From: an uncultured Oscillospiraceae bacterium
GTDB taxonomy: Bacteria; Bacillota; Clostridia; Oscillospirales; Oscillospiraceae
Direction of reading: 5' to 3'
NCBI GenBank assembly: GCA_910585815.1
Contig: CAJUFJ010000026.1
Coordinates: 1 to 45,613, forward strand
Length of the DNA: 45,613 bases
Part shown: positions 31,604 through 39,812 of the stretch, piece by piece
Position numbering within the stretch: the first letter of the stretch is position 1
Layout: the number at the start of each line of letters is the position of its first letter
The notes under the pieces: generated by a model
Database searches by the model: none
What the model was told of the DNA's origin: nothing
The model's input: the letters and a program-made list of their open reading frames with translations, nothing else
Made by a program: the position numbers and the translations under genes

Positions 31604-33091
31604 TTATATCACATCTGCCGGAACTTTTCCACCTGTTTTTTGTCGGGACGGGGCGGCATGGGCGAAATACTCCGCCACCACCTCCCGCTCGTCCAGGTGG
31701 CGCTGGACGCCGTCGATCTCCTGATAGGTCTCGTGTCCCTTGCCCGCCAGGACGATTACATCCCCCGGCCGGCCCTGGTCCAGAGCCCAGGCGATGGCCG
31801 CCCGGCGGTCGGGCTCCACGTGGAGGGCGCCCCCCTCCATGCCCGCCAAGATGTCGTCGATGATGGACAGGGGGGGCTCGGTGCGGGGGTTGTCGGAGGT
31901 GACCACCGTCAGGTCGGCCAGCTCCCCGGCGATGGCCCCCATGATGGGCCGCTTGGTTCTGTCCCGGTCGCCGCCGCAGCCAAAGAGGCAGATCAGACGG
32001 CCGGCGGTGAAGTCCCGGGCGGTGGTGAGGATGTTCTCCAGGGCGTTGGGGGTGTGGGCGTAGTCGATAAGCACGGTGTAGGCCCGGGGGACGGGCACCA
32101 CCTCCACCCTGCCCTTCACCCCGTGGAGGTTGGGCATCACCGCCGTCATGGCCTCCAGCTCCAGCCCCAGGCACAGCCCGGCGGCCAGGGCGGCCAGGGC
32201 GTTGTAGATGGTGAAGCCCCCGGGGATGGGCAGATGGACCCGGGACAGCCTGCCCAGGGTGAGGGCCTCGAACTCCACGTGTCCGGGGAACAGACGGATA
32301 TTCTTTGCGGACAGGTCGGCCCCGTCCTTGTTCTCTGAGTAGGTAAAGACAGGACAGTCCACCTGCTCCCCATACCAGCGGCCCGCCGGGTCGTCCAGAT
32401 TGAGGACCGCCTGCCGGCACTGCCGGAACAGCAGGCCCTTGGCGTCCCGGTACTCCTCCATGGTGTGGTGGTAGTCCAGGTGGTCCTGGGTCAGGTTGGT
32501 GAACACCCCGGCGGCGAAGGTGAGGCCCGCCGTGCGGCGCTGGGCCAGGGCGTGGGAGGAGGCCTCCATCACCACACAGGCGCACCCCTCGTCCGCCATC
32601 TGCCGCAGGAGGAATTGGAGCTCATAGCTCTCCGGGGTGGTGCGGTGGGCGGGCAGCTCCCGCTCCCCGATCATGTTCCGGTTGGTGCCGATGAGGCCCA
32701 CCTTGGCCCCCATTGTCCGCTCCAGCAGCTCCTTGAGCAGGCTGGTGGTGGTGGTTTTGCCGTTGGTGCCGGTGACGGCCACCAGGGTCATCCCGTCCCC
32801 GGGACGGCCAAACCAGTTGGCTGAGACCAGGGCCAGGGCCAGACGGCTGTCTTCGGTTACCAGCCAGGGGCCGGGGCCCTCCGGGGGCCGCTGGCACAGG
32901 ACGGCGGCCGCCCCCCTGTCAACGGCGGTTTGGATGTACCGGTGGCCGTCGGTCTTGTCGCCGGAGAGGGCCACAAAGAGGGCCCCGGGCTGGAGGGTTC
33001 GGGTGTCGTAGGATATGGAAGAAATTTCCATGTCCAGGTCGAGGCTCCCCCCCGTGAGGGGGACGCCGGCTAACAGCTCGCGTAAGATCAT
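31604..33091 (-). CDS. murE: UDP-MurNAc-tripeptide synthetase MurE (meso-DAP type)
   Basis: 495 aa from the ATG at 33089-33091, with AGGGGTGA upstream (an ATG at 33106 lies before the ribosome site). Adds the third residue of the stem peptide. P-loop VTGTNGKTTTTSLLKELLE, the HRTTPE and SSHAL motifs, and SDNPRTEPP: the DNPR motif marks meso-diaminopimelate specificity, which fits dapF in this window. Cytoplasmic. Between the PBP gene and mraY. Confidence 0.96.
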   Translation of the reverse strand: MILRELLAGVPLTGGSLDLDMEISSISYDTRTLQPGALFVALSGDKTDGHRYIQTAVDRGAAAVLCQRPPEGPGPWLVTEDSRLALALVSANWFGRPGDGMTLVAVTGTNGKTTTTSLLKELLERTMGAKVGLIGTNRNMIGERELPAHRTTPESYELQFLLRQMADEGCACVVMEASSHALAQRRTAGLTFAAGVFTNLTQDHLDYHHTMEEYRDAKGLLFRQCRQAVLNLDDPAGRWYGEQVDCPVFTYSENKDGADLSAKNIRLFPGHVEFEALTLGRLSRVHLPIPGGFTIYNALAALAAGLCLGLELEAMTAVMPNLHGVKGRVEVVPVPRAYTVLIDYAHTPNALENILTTARDFTAGRLICLFGCGGDRDRTKRPIMGAIAGELADLTVVTSDNPRTEPPLSIIDDILAGMEGGALHVEPDRRAAIAWALDQGRPGDVIVLAGKGHETYQEIDGVQRHLDEREVVAEYFAHAAPSRQKTGGKVPADVI

Positions 33092-33148
33092 GGTGTCACC
33101 CCTCATGGGTGGAGTTTTATTCTTTATAAGTCGCGCTATCTGGCCTCC

Positions 33149-33253
33149 CTCTCTGAGGGAGGTGGCACGGCGAAGCCGTGACGGAGGGAGTTCATCAAAG
33201 GACCACTCCCTCAGTCAGCCCTGCGGGCTGACAGCTCCCTCAAGGAGGGAGCC
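33149..33253. repeat. Paired hairpin repeat between murE and PBP gene
   Basis: CTCCCTCTCTGAGGGAG, GGCACGGCGAAGCCGTGACGG, AGGGAGTT, spacer, ACTCCCTCAGTCAGCCC / GGGCTGACAG, CTCCCTCAAGGAGGGAG: two mirror halves around a short spacer, the same plan as 13906-14060. Confidence 0.85.
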
Positions 33254-33260
33254 TTTTCCC

Positions 33261-35756
33261 CTATCCCGCGTGGCCGTCCTCCACCACGTTGAAGAAGCGG
33301 ACGTCTACCACGGTGCCGATGGCGGCCACGTCGCCGCCGGCCACGCTCTGGCGCTCGGCGGTGGTGGAGTTGCCGTAGTAGGTGGACACCCCCGAGGCCC
33401 GCATGAAGAAGCCTGCCTTCTCCAGGGCGCTCCTGGCCTTCTCATAGGTCATGCCGGTGACGTCGGGAACGGCGGCGCTCTCCTCCGGGACGGCGTCGCC
33501 CAGGTAGAGGATTACGGTGGAGCCGCCGGGGATGCCGGTCCCTGCGGCGGGCACCTGGCGGGACACGGTGTCCCCCTCGCCGATGGTGCGGAATTTCAGG
33601 TTTTTCTTCTCCAGGTCCTTTTTCACGTCGGCCAGGGCCTTGCCCGTCACCTTGGGCATGGACACGTCCACGGCGGCCGACTCGTCGGCGCTGTATACCT
33701 TCTCGATGCCCATGTAGTCCAGGATTTCCGCGATGAGGGGGCCGGCCTTGGGGGCGGCCATGTTGCCGCCGCTGATGTAAATGTCATTGGCGGTTTTGTT
33801 GTTCCCCGGCGACGCGGGCTTGGGCCGGTCGAAGGCCAGGAGGACAATCACCTTGGGGTCGTCGGCGGGGGCGTAGCCCATGAAGGAGACGATGGTGTGG
33901 TCCTCCTCCTGCTTGACCTCGGAGGAGCCCGTCTTGCCGCCGATGCGGTAGCCCGCCACGTAGGCGTTGCCGCCGGTGCCATCGGACACCACCTTTTCCA
34001 GGATGTCGGCGGCCCGCTGGCTGGTCTGCTGGCTGATTACCTGGCGGACCACCTCGGGCTCGGTGTTCTGAAGGACGGTGCCGTCCCGGCTGCTCACCGA
34101 CTGGACAATATAGGGCTTTACCAGGTCGCCCCCGTTGATGACGGCGGAAAAGGCACAGATCATTTGCAGAGGGGTGACCTCAAAGCGCTGGCCGAAGGAG
34201 GCGGTGGCCAGCTCTACCTCGCCCATCTTCTCCTTGGCCCAGATGGCGCCCTTCAGGCTGGCCTCGCCGGGCAGGTCGATGCCGGTGTTCTCCATCAGGC
34301 CAAAGGCCTCGAAATACTCGTAGAATTTATCCTTGCCCAGCCGCTTGCCAATCTCCATAAAGGCGGGGTTGCAGGAGTTGCCCACCGCCTTGGCCAGGTC
34401 CTGGTCCAGGTGGCCCTGCCGCCTGGAGCAGTGGATGGTGTGGTCGGCCAGCTGGACGGAGCCGGAGCAGTAGAAGTGGTCGCTCTCGCTCACCAGCCCC
34501 TCCTCCAGGGCGGCGGCCAGCACCAGGGCCTTGAAGGTGGAGCCCGGCTCATACCGGGAGTCGATGGCCTTGCTGCGCCACTGGGTGTTCAGGGCGTTGG
34601 ACTCGGCCTGGGCCTCCGCCTTGGCCATGAGCTCGCTGTCGGTGAGGTTTTCGGTGTTGGCCGCCTTCAGCTTCTCGAAAATGGCGGCGGCGTCCTCGCT
34701 AACCTGGCTGCTGAGCAGGTCATTTGTGATTTGGGAATAGCTGTTGGGGTCGAAGTCCGGGGAGCTGGCAATGCCCAGGATGGCCCCCGTCTTGGGGTCC
34801 ATGGCGATGCCGAAGGCCCCGTCCTGCACGTCGAAGTCCCGGATGCCCTCGTCCAGCGTCTTTTCCAGGTAGGACTGGATGGTGGCGTCGATGGTGAGGG
34901 TCAGGTTGCAGCCATCCACGGCGTCTACATACTGGGCATAGGTGTTGTACCGCTCGGTGCCGCCGGCGGTCTTGTTGGTGAGCACCCGGCCGGGGGTGCC
35001 CTCCAGTACGTCGTTGTACACCGCCTCGATGCCGTAGGCCCCCCCCTCGCTGTTGACAAAGCCCAGGGCCTGGGCCGCCAGGCTGGAGTAGGGGTAGTAC
35101 CGCTTGGTGCTGGGCAGGAGGTAGAGGTAGGCGCCCGTCTTGTTCTCCGCGATGTAGGTCCGCAGGGCCTCGGTGTCCTCCTCCTCAATCTTGGTTTTGA
35201 TCTCCCGGTAAGAATATTTGGTGGCGTGGATCTGAGTGTTTACCCGCTCCCGGTCCAGGTCGGGCAGGAGGGTCATCAGGTCGTTGAGCACCTGCTCCTG
35301 CTTGGCGGCCAGGTTGGCCTGGTAGACTGCGCTGTCCAGTTCGTTGCCGTCGGCGTCCTTGTTGGGGACGCTCTTTACCAGGTCGTTGGGGGACAGGATC
35401 AGGCTGTATACCGTGGCCGACATGGCCATCACGTTGCCGTTCCGGTCGTAGATGTTGCCCCGCTGGGCGGAGATGGACAGGTCCAGGGCCTGCTGGTCGC
35501 TGGCCAGCTTCTGGTATTCGTCGTGGTGGACGATGGCGATGTCCCACAGCTTCCAGCCCAGGGGAATAAACATCACCACCCCGCACACCACCATCAGCAC
35601 CAGGGTGCGGTGGAGGATGGACCGCTTGGAGTGGGTGCCCCGGGTGGCGCTGGTGGGGGCGCCCGTCCAGCTGATGCCCTGCTCGTAGCGGCTCCGGCCG
35701 GCCGGGCGGCCGCCCCGGCGGTTCCCGCCTGTGTTTGTGGGTCTGCTCATGGGCAT
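33261..35756 (-). CDS. Class B penicillin-binding protein with PASTA domains (FtsI/SpoVD type)
   Basis: 831 aa from the ATG at 35754-35756, 5 bases after AGGAGG (the ATG at 35750 is also possible). Septal transpeptidase partner of FtsW. Order: basic cytoplasmic tail, membrane helix at about 50-70, PBP dimerisation domain, transpeptidase with STFK at about S406, SCN at about 461 and KTG at about 608, then two PASTA domains at about 700-753 and 762-823. A helical insert rich in Glu/Ala sits before the STFK motif. It could be the vegetative FtsI or the sporulation SpoVD; only one such gene is here, so I leave the symbol blank. A terminator-like hairpin precedes it. Confidence 0.93.
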   Translation of the reverse strand: MPMSRPTNTGGNRRGGRPAGRSRYEQGISWTGAPTSATRGTHSKRSILHRTLVLMVVCGVVMFIPLGWKLWDIAIVHHDEYQKLASDQQALDLSISAQRGNIYDRNGNVMAMSATVYSLILSPNDLVKSVPNKDADGNELDSAVYQANLAAKQEQVLNDLMTLLPDLDRERVNTQIHATKYSYREIKTKIEEEDTEALRTYIAENKTGAYLYLLPSTKRYYPYSSLAAQALGFVNSEGGAYGIEAVYNDVLEGTPGRVLTNKTAGGTERYNTYAQYVDAVDGCNLTLTIDATIQSYLEKTLDEGIRDFDVQDGAFGIAMDPKTGAILGIASSPDFDPNSYSQITNDLLSSQVSEDAAAIFEKLKAANTENLTDSELMAKAEAQAESNALNTQWRSKAIDSRYEPGSTFKALVLAAALEEGLVSESDHFYCSGSVQLADHTIHCSRRQGHLDQDLAKAVGNSCNPAFMEIGKRLGKDKFYEYFEAFGLMENTGIDLPGEASLKGAIWAKEKMGEVELATASFGQRFEVTPLQMICAFSAVINGGDLVKPYIVQSVSSRDGTVLQNTEPEVVRQVISQQTSQRAADILEKVVSDGTGGNAYVAGYRIGGKTGSSEVKQEEDHTIVSFMGYAPADDPKVIVLLAFDRPKPASPGNNKTANDIYISGGNMAAPKAGPLIAEILDYMGIEKVYSADESAAVDVSMPKVTGKALADVKKDLEKKNLKFRTIGEGDTVSRQVPAAGTGIPGGSTVILYLGDAVPEESAAVPDVTGMTYEKARSALEKAGFFMRASGVSTYYGNSTTAERQSVAGGDVAAIGTVVDVRFFNVVEDGHAG

Positions 35757-35773
35757 ATGCTCCTCCTTTGCTG

Positions 35774-35807
35774 AAAAAGGGCGCAAGAAAACCTCTTTCT
35801 TGCGCCC
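35774..35807 (-). terminator. Terminator-like attenuator between ftsL and PBP gene
   Basis: On the minus strand, GGGCGCAAGAAA-GAGGT-TTTCTTGCGCCC, a perfect 12-bp stem followed by TTTTT, then the PBP ribosome site 6 bases later. It lies inside the dcw transcription unit. Confidence 0.75.
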
Positions 35808-35877
35808 GAAATTCTCTATTTACCGGTAAGGCTGTGCGCTTTGACCCCGCCGGCCCGCATTTACTCTTATGTGCGGG

Positions 35878-36444
35878 TCAGCGGAAATATTCTATGATGC
35901 TGCCAAAGATATCCCCCACCCCGTCCACAATGCTCTGGAACAGGGAGGCCCCGCCGCCGCTCTGGTAGACGGTGACGGTGTCTGGGGCGGACAGGTCGAT
36001 GTACACCACCTGCTCGTTGGTGGGGCGGACCATGGTGTCCCCCACCACCGCCTGGATGGTGGCCAGGTCGAAGACCTTCTCGTACTGGGCGGAGAGCTTG
36101 GCATTCTCGCTTTGCAGGCTGGACAGCTCCCGGCGCAGGGAGACCATTTCGTCGTTGGCCACCGTGAGCTGGGTGTAGCTGGTAATCAGCATCACCGCGA
36201 AGACAGCCACCGCCAGAAAGCCCACCACTGCGAAGGGCGCCACCGTCCCCGCCTGACGGACCTGGACTCTGGCCCGCTCCTGCTTCCGAACCTGCTGCCG
36301 CCGCTTGGGGTAGGGGGCCGGCGCCCGCTGGAGCTCCTCCTCCCGCCGGGGGGCCCGGACGGCCGAGCCGTCGTAGGCTGGGGCGTAGGCCACGCTGCCG
36401 TAGGTGCTGTATGCGGTTGTATTACGGCGGCGGTACTTGGCCAT
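35878..36444 (-). CDS. ftsL: FtsL-like cell division protein
   Basis: 188 aa, longer than classic FtsL because of a basic, disordered N-terminal part (RREEELQRAPAPYPKRRQQVRKQERARVQVRQ). One membrane helix at about 70-88 (PFAVVGFLAVAVFAVMLI), then a coiled coil TVANDEMVSLRRELSSLQSENAKLSAQYEK as in FtsL/FtsB. The C-terminal part is acidic and aromatic. The ATG at 36444 follows AAAGGAG. Position between rsmH and the PBP gene is exactly that of ftsL; sequence alone is too weak to prove it. Confidence 0.82.
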   Translation of the reverse strand: MAKYRRRNTTAYSTYGSVAYAPAYDGSAVRAPRREEELQRAPAPYPKRRQQVRKQERARVQVRQAGTVAPFAVVGFLAVAVFAVMLITSYTQLTVANDEMVSLRRELSSLQSENAKLSAQYEKVFDLATIQAVVGDTMVRPTNEQVVYIDLSAPDTVTVYQSGGGASLFQSIVDGVGDIFGSIIEYFR

Positions 36445-36456
36445 GACGGTGCTCCT

Positions 36457-37392
36457 TTATAGCTTCTCTGCCACCCTCAGCTTGGCGCTGCGGGCGCGGG
36501 GGTTCTCCTCTATCTCCTGCTCCGTGGGCAGGATGGGCTTCTTGTTCACCAGCTTGATGTCCGGGGTTCTGCCGCAGACGCAGACGGGAAAGTCCGGCGG
36601 GCAGGTGCACCCCCGGGCAAACTCCGCCAGGCCGGTTTTTACGATGCGGTCCTCCAGGGAGTGGAAGGTGATTACAGCCAGCCGCCCGCCCCGGTTCAGC
36701 CGGGGGACGGCCCGCCGGAGCAGGCGCTCCACACTGGCCAGCTCGTCATTGACGGCGATGCGGATGGCCTGAAAGGTGCGCTTGGCGGGGTGCTGCTTCT
36801 CCCGCAGGGCTTTCCCTGGCATGGCGCTTTTGATAATCTCCACCAGCTCCAGGGTGGTGGCAATGGGCTTGTCCGCCCGGCGGCGGACGATGGCCCCGGC
36901 AATCTGAGGGGCGTACCGCTCCTCGCCGTACTGGGCGATGATCCGGCGCAGCTCCTCCTGAGACCAGGTGTTGACCACGTCGGCGGCGGTGACCCCCTCC
37001 TCCCGGTCCATGCGCATGTCCAGGGGGGCGTCGGCCATGTAGGAAAAGCCCCGGCTGCCGTCGTCCAACTGGGGGGAGGACACCCCCAGGTCGAACAGCA
37101 TCCCATCCACGCCGGGCAGGGACAGCCTGTCCAGTATCCCGTCCACCTGGTCGAAATTGCTGTGGACCAGCGTCACCCTGTCCTGCCAGGGGGCCAGACG
37201 CTCCCAGGCGGCGTCCAGGGCCGCCTGGTCCCGGTCTACGCAGAGGAGGCGGCCGGTGGTCAGCCGCCTGGCAATCTCCCGGCTGTGGCCAGCCCGGCCC
37301 AGGGTGCCGTCCAGATAGACCCCGTCGTGGCGGATGTTCAGCGCCTCGATGCACTGGTCCAGCAGCACCGGGCGGTGGGTATATTCATTCAT
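36457..37392 (-). CDS. rsmH: 16S rRNA (cytosine1402-N4)-methyltransferase RsmH
   Basis: 311 aa. SAM-dependent methyltransferase (MraW). Motifs: HRPVLLDQCIEAL, the SAM loop LDGTLGRAGHS, FDLGVSSPQLDDGSRGFSY, and RTFQAIRIAVNDEL and ITFHSLEDRIVK near the end, then a Cys-rich patch (GCTCPPDFPVCVCG). The ATG at 37392 is behind an AGGTG site. Second gene of the dcw cluster. Confidence 0.96.
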   Translation of the reverse strand: MNEYTHRPVLLDQCIEALNIRHDGVYLDGTLGRAGHSREIARRLTTGRLLCVDRDQAALDAAWERLAPWQDRVTLVHSNFDQVDGILDRLSLPGVDGMLFDLGVSSPQLDDGSRGFSYMADAPLDMRMDREEGVTAADVVNTWSQEELRRIIAQYGEERYAPQIAGAIVRRRADKPIATTLELVEIIKSAMPGKALREKQHPAKRTFQAIRIAVNDELASVERLLRRAVPRLNRGGRLAVITFHSLEDRIVKTGLAEFARGCTCPPDFPVCVCGRTPDIKLVNKKPILPTEQEIEENPRARSAKLRVAEKL

Positions 37393-37415
37393 GACACCTG
37401 TCCCATCGTTTCTCC

Positions 37416-37481
37416 GTTTCCCGCCGGAGGCGGGAAACCAGGGAAGTTCTTTTTGATTCTTTTTCTTTCAAGAAAAAGAAT
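37416..37481 (-). other. Two hairpins in the mraZ-rsmH gap
   Basis: GTTTCCCGCC-TCC-GGCGGGAAAC (37416-37438) and an AT-rich stem, ATTCTTTTTC paired with GAAAAAGAAT (37456-37481), directly after the mraZ stop. No U-tract follows the first in the direction of transcription, so they look like mRNA leader or processing structures rather than a full terminator. Confidence 0.5.
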
Positions 37482-37898
37482 TCAGAACCCCAGCTCCGCC
37501 ATGCAGGCGGCCATCATCTCGGGGGTCATTTCCTCCTCCTCCTGGGCGTTCCAGGCCTCGGCGGACCAGATCTCCGCCCGGTCGTGGACGCCGATGATGA
37601 CGGTCTCCTTCTCCAGGCCGGCGTATTTACGCAGCTTCTGAGGGATCACGATGCGGCCCTGGCTGTCCGGCTCGCACTTGGCGGCGTTGGCAAACAGGCG
37701 GCGCATCCCCTTGGACTGACTCATGGGCAGAGAGGCAAATTTTTCGGTGAAGCGGTCCCAGGTGGCCTGGGGGTAGACCGCCAGACAGGCATCCACACCC
37801 ATGGCCAGGTAGAAGGCGGAGCCCAGCTCCTCCCGAAGCTTGGCGGGGATGAACAGCCGGCCCTTGGCGTCGATGCTGTGCTCGTATGTGCCGGTCAC
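37482..37898 (-). CDS. mraZ: Transcriptional regulator MraZ
   Basis: 138 aa from a GTG at 37896-37898 behind AGGTGAGGG. Two SpoVT/AbrB-like halves, each with the D-x-K-G-R motif: IDAKGRLFIPAKLRE and PDSQGRIVIPQKLRKYAG. MraZ forms a ring and represses the dcw operon by binding short GTGG repeats. Such repeats are present upstream (37941-37960). The acidic C-terminal tail EEEEMTPEMMAACMAELGF is longer than in Bacillus. Confidence 0.95.
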   Translation of the reverse strand: MTGTYEHSIDAKGRLFIPAKLREELGSAFYLAMGVDACLAVYPQATWDRFTEKFASLPMSQSKGMRRLFANAAKCEPDSQGRIVIPQKLRKYAGLEKETVIIGVHDRAEIWSAEAWNAQEEEEMTPEMMAACMAELGF

Positions 37899-37940
37899 GG
37901 TCCCTCACCTCTCCCCCACTCAGGCGCTGTATTTAGGGAT

Positions 37941-37960
37941 TTTACTCCACTTTGCTCCAC
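37941..37960 (-). promoter_or_regulatory. MraZ box: two 10-bp direct repeats
   Basis: On the minus strand GTGGAGCAAA GTGGAGTAAA, an exact 10-base period, just after the expected start of transcription. MraZ operators in other bacteria are runs of GTGG-type repeats at one-turn spacing, so this should be the autoregulatory site. Confidence 0.75.
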
Positions 37961-37971
37961 CGGGCTTTTTC

Positions 37972-38000
37972 AGTATAAGGCCTGCCAGCGTAAAAAGCAA
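37972..38000 (-). promoter_or_regulatory. dcw cluster (mraZ) promoter
   Basis: Minus strand TTGCTT (37995-38000), 17 bases, TATACT (37972-37977). The MraZ repeats start about 12 bases downstream of the -10 box. The remaining 38001-38259 stretch between mraZ and udg is AT-rich with a GTTTTTG/CAAAAAC hairpin at about 38017-38034 and no gene. Confidence 0.65.
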
Positions 38001-38259
38001 GAGTTTTTTTCTGCCGTTTTTGTTTCAAAAACAGCGATTTTATCGAAAAACTTGCATTTTCCGCCTTAAAACATACGTTCTATTCCATTTTTTCGCCAGA
38101 GATTTTCCCTCTCTTATACAAGATATCCGGTATGCTTTCGGCATCCCCTTCCATATCTTGTGCCCCCCCGGGAATTTTCCTCTGCCGGACTGCCCGAATA
38201 AAGTGATAGAAAAAGTTCAGAATAAAATTTTCGACGAATTTTTTCTCGTGAAAAAGTCT

Positions 38260-38287
38260 TTGCCCGCCGGAAAAAGTGTGGTATACT
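38260..38287 (+). promoter_or_regulatory. udg promoter
   Basis: TTGCCC at 38260-38265, 16 bases, TATACT at 38282-38287, about 43 bases before the udg ATG. Confidence 0.6.
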
Positions 38288-38329
38288 TGAGGTACGCGCT
38301 GTCGAATTTTGGATCAAGGAGGAAGCGAT

Positions 38330-38905
38330 ATGCTGTTTACCAACTGGGAGGAACTGGAGCAGGCCTGTCTGTCCTGCCAGAAGTGCGCCCTGGCCGACAC
38401 CCGCCACAACGTGGTATTTGGCATGGGCCCCAGAGACGCCGAGGTCCTGTGCATCGGCGAGGGCCCCGGGGAGAATGAGGACCTTCAGGGCAAGCCCTTT
38501 GTGGGCCGGGGAGGCAAGCTGCTGGATGACATGCTGGAGATGGTGGACCTGAGCCGGGAGAAGAACGTGTACATCGCCAACATGGTCAAGTGCCGCCCGC
38601 CCCAGAACCGGGACCCCCTGAACACCGAGCAGGAGGCCTGCATCGACTACCTGCGCAGCCAGGTGGCCCTTATTCGGCCCAAAATCATCATCTGCCTGGG
38701 CCGCATCGCCGCCTGCAAGCTTATTAAAGAGGACTTTAAAATCACCCGGGAGCATGGCCAGTGGTTTGAGAAAAACGGCGTGTGGATGACCGCCCTGTTC
38801 CACCCCGCCGCCATCCTCCGGGACCCCCGCCGCCGCCCCGAGACCTTTGAGGACTTGAAGGCCATCCAGGCCAAGATTCTAGAGGTCTGCGACCACACCT
38901 ATTGA
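38330..38905 (+). CDS. Family 4 uracil-DNA glycosylase (4Fe-4S)
   Basis: 191 aa from the ATG at 38330 behind AAGGAGG. Removes uracil from DNA in base-excision repair. The iron-sulphur cysteines of the UdgA family are visible: C13/C16 (or C19) in CLSCQKC, C88 in VKCRPPQNRDP and C104. The catalytic region GEGPGENEDLQGKPFVGRGGKLL and the HPAAILR motif are intact. It is followed after 18 bases by a SUKH-like gene on the same strand, likely co-transcribed. Confidence 0.93.
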   Translation: MLFTNWEELEQACLSCQKCALADTRHNVVFGMGPRDAEVLCIGEGPGENEDLQGKPFVGRGGKLLDDMLEMVDLSREKNVYIANMVKCRPPQNRDPLNTEQEACIDYLRSQVALIRPKIIICLGRIAACKLIKEDFKITREHGQWFEKNGVWMTALFHPAAILRDPRRRPETFEDLKAIQAKILEVCDHTY

Positions 38906-38923
38906 GAGAAGGCGGAATGTAAA

Positions 38924-39757
38924 ATGGACATACAGTATGACCTGTCCGCCACCGAGCTGCTCAAAATCCTGGGCTATACCCAGCCAGCGGGCCGGGATTT
39001 TCTGGACGGGCTGAAGCGGGAGAAGCAAATCCCCCTGCCCCCGGTCTACACCGAATTTATGGAGCTGGCCTGGCGGTGCCCGATCTTTGCCACCTCCAAT
39101 ATCTGGACCGGCCAGACCCGTCCACGGATGTACTTTGACCAGATTCAGGAGCATGTGGACGATCTGAATGCCAATCAGAAGACCGTCAATGCCAGAAACC
39201 GCTATTACCCCTCTATACACACCCCTCGGGAGGAGTGGCCGGACACGCTGGACGATTACCTGATTATCGGCAGCGACTACAGCGGAGGTGACGCTGCCTT
39301 CGGTATCCGCAAAGCGGACCTGGGGCAGGAGGACCCGCCTATGTACTGGCGCAGCGAACGGGACCCCATCGCCAAGTGGCGGGAGGACAGGCAGAGGCTG
39401 TCCGGCTTTCTGCTGGAGGTGCTCTGGAATGTGCTGAGTGGGGCAAATTATGACACCGCAGAGCGGGCGCTTGAGCAGGCTGGCTGGCGGTTTGAGGAGT
39501 ATTTTGACCCGCAAAAAGATGACTGGGTGGCATCCAAGGCCGTTTTGAAGAAGCATGGCATCCTCTATTCCAGCTTAAAGCGTTACAAATGTGACGAAGG
39601 CGGCAAGGTGTTCGGATGCTATGACAGGGACCTGAACGCGATCTTTGTAGGCATTCTGTCCGACGGCGAAATTGACCTGTACGCCATCAACCGGGTAGAG
39701 GCAGAAAAAATTTTGCTCGATATTGACGATTACGATGACCCGGAAGATGAAACCTGA
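38924..39757 (+). CDS. SUKH (SMI1/KNR4)-like protein
   Basis: 277 aa. The N-terminal half has the SMI1/KNR4 look: IPLPPVYTEFMELA followed by a Trp/Phe-rich beta section and DDYLIIGSDYSGGDAAFGI. The C-terminal half is acidic and aromatic. SUKH proteins are often immunity proteins against polymorphic toxins; no toxin gene is adjacent here. Start ATG at 38924 with AGAAGG upstream. It lies 18 bases after udg. Assignment is by pattern and moderate; another cytoplasmic adaptor role is possible. Confidence 0.65.
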   Translation: MDIQYDLSATELLKILGYTQPAGRDFLDGLKREKQIPLPPVYTEFMELAWRCPIFATSNIWTGQTRPRMYFDQIQEHVDDLNANQKTVNARNRYYPSIHTPREEWPDTLDDYLIIGSDYSGGDAAFGIRKADLGQEDPPMYWRSERDPIAKWREDRQRLSGFLLEVLWNVLSGANYDTAERALEQAGWRFEEYFDPQKDDWVASKAVLKKHGILYSSLKRYKCDEGGKVFGCYDRDLNAIFVGILSDGEIDLYAINRVEAEKILLDIDDYDDPEDET

Positions 39758-39766
39758 GCTTTTCCG

Positions 39767-39796
39767 GTATGCTTTCGTCTTTTGAGGGCCATACTA
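39767..39796 (+). promoter_or_regulatory. Consensus sigma-G (forespore) promoter
   Basis: GTATG (39767-39771), exactly 18 bases, CATACTA (39790-39796). Both boxes fit GHATR-N18-CATWHTA without mismatch. Transcription would start near 39803, at the ribosome site of the 61-aa gene. Confidence 0.7.
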
Positions 39797-39812
39797 CCCT
39801 TGAGGTGATTGT

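Noticed and set aside
33015..35774. 919-codon open frame on the plus strand opposite the PBP gene
   Set aside because: Same effect: low stop-codon density in GC-rich DNA. The PBP with STFK, SCN and KTG lies opposite.
38129..38158. Second GTATG...CATAT sigma-G-like promoter before udg
   Set aside because: Spacer is 17 and the -10 CATATCT misses the consensus end; it shares only the TCCGGTATGCTTTCG string with the good site at 39767.
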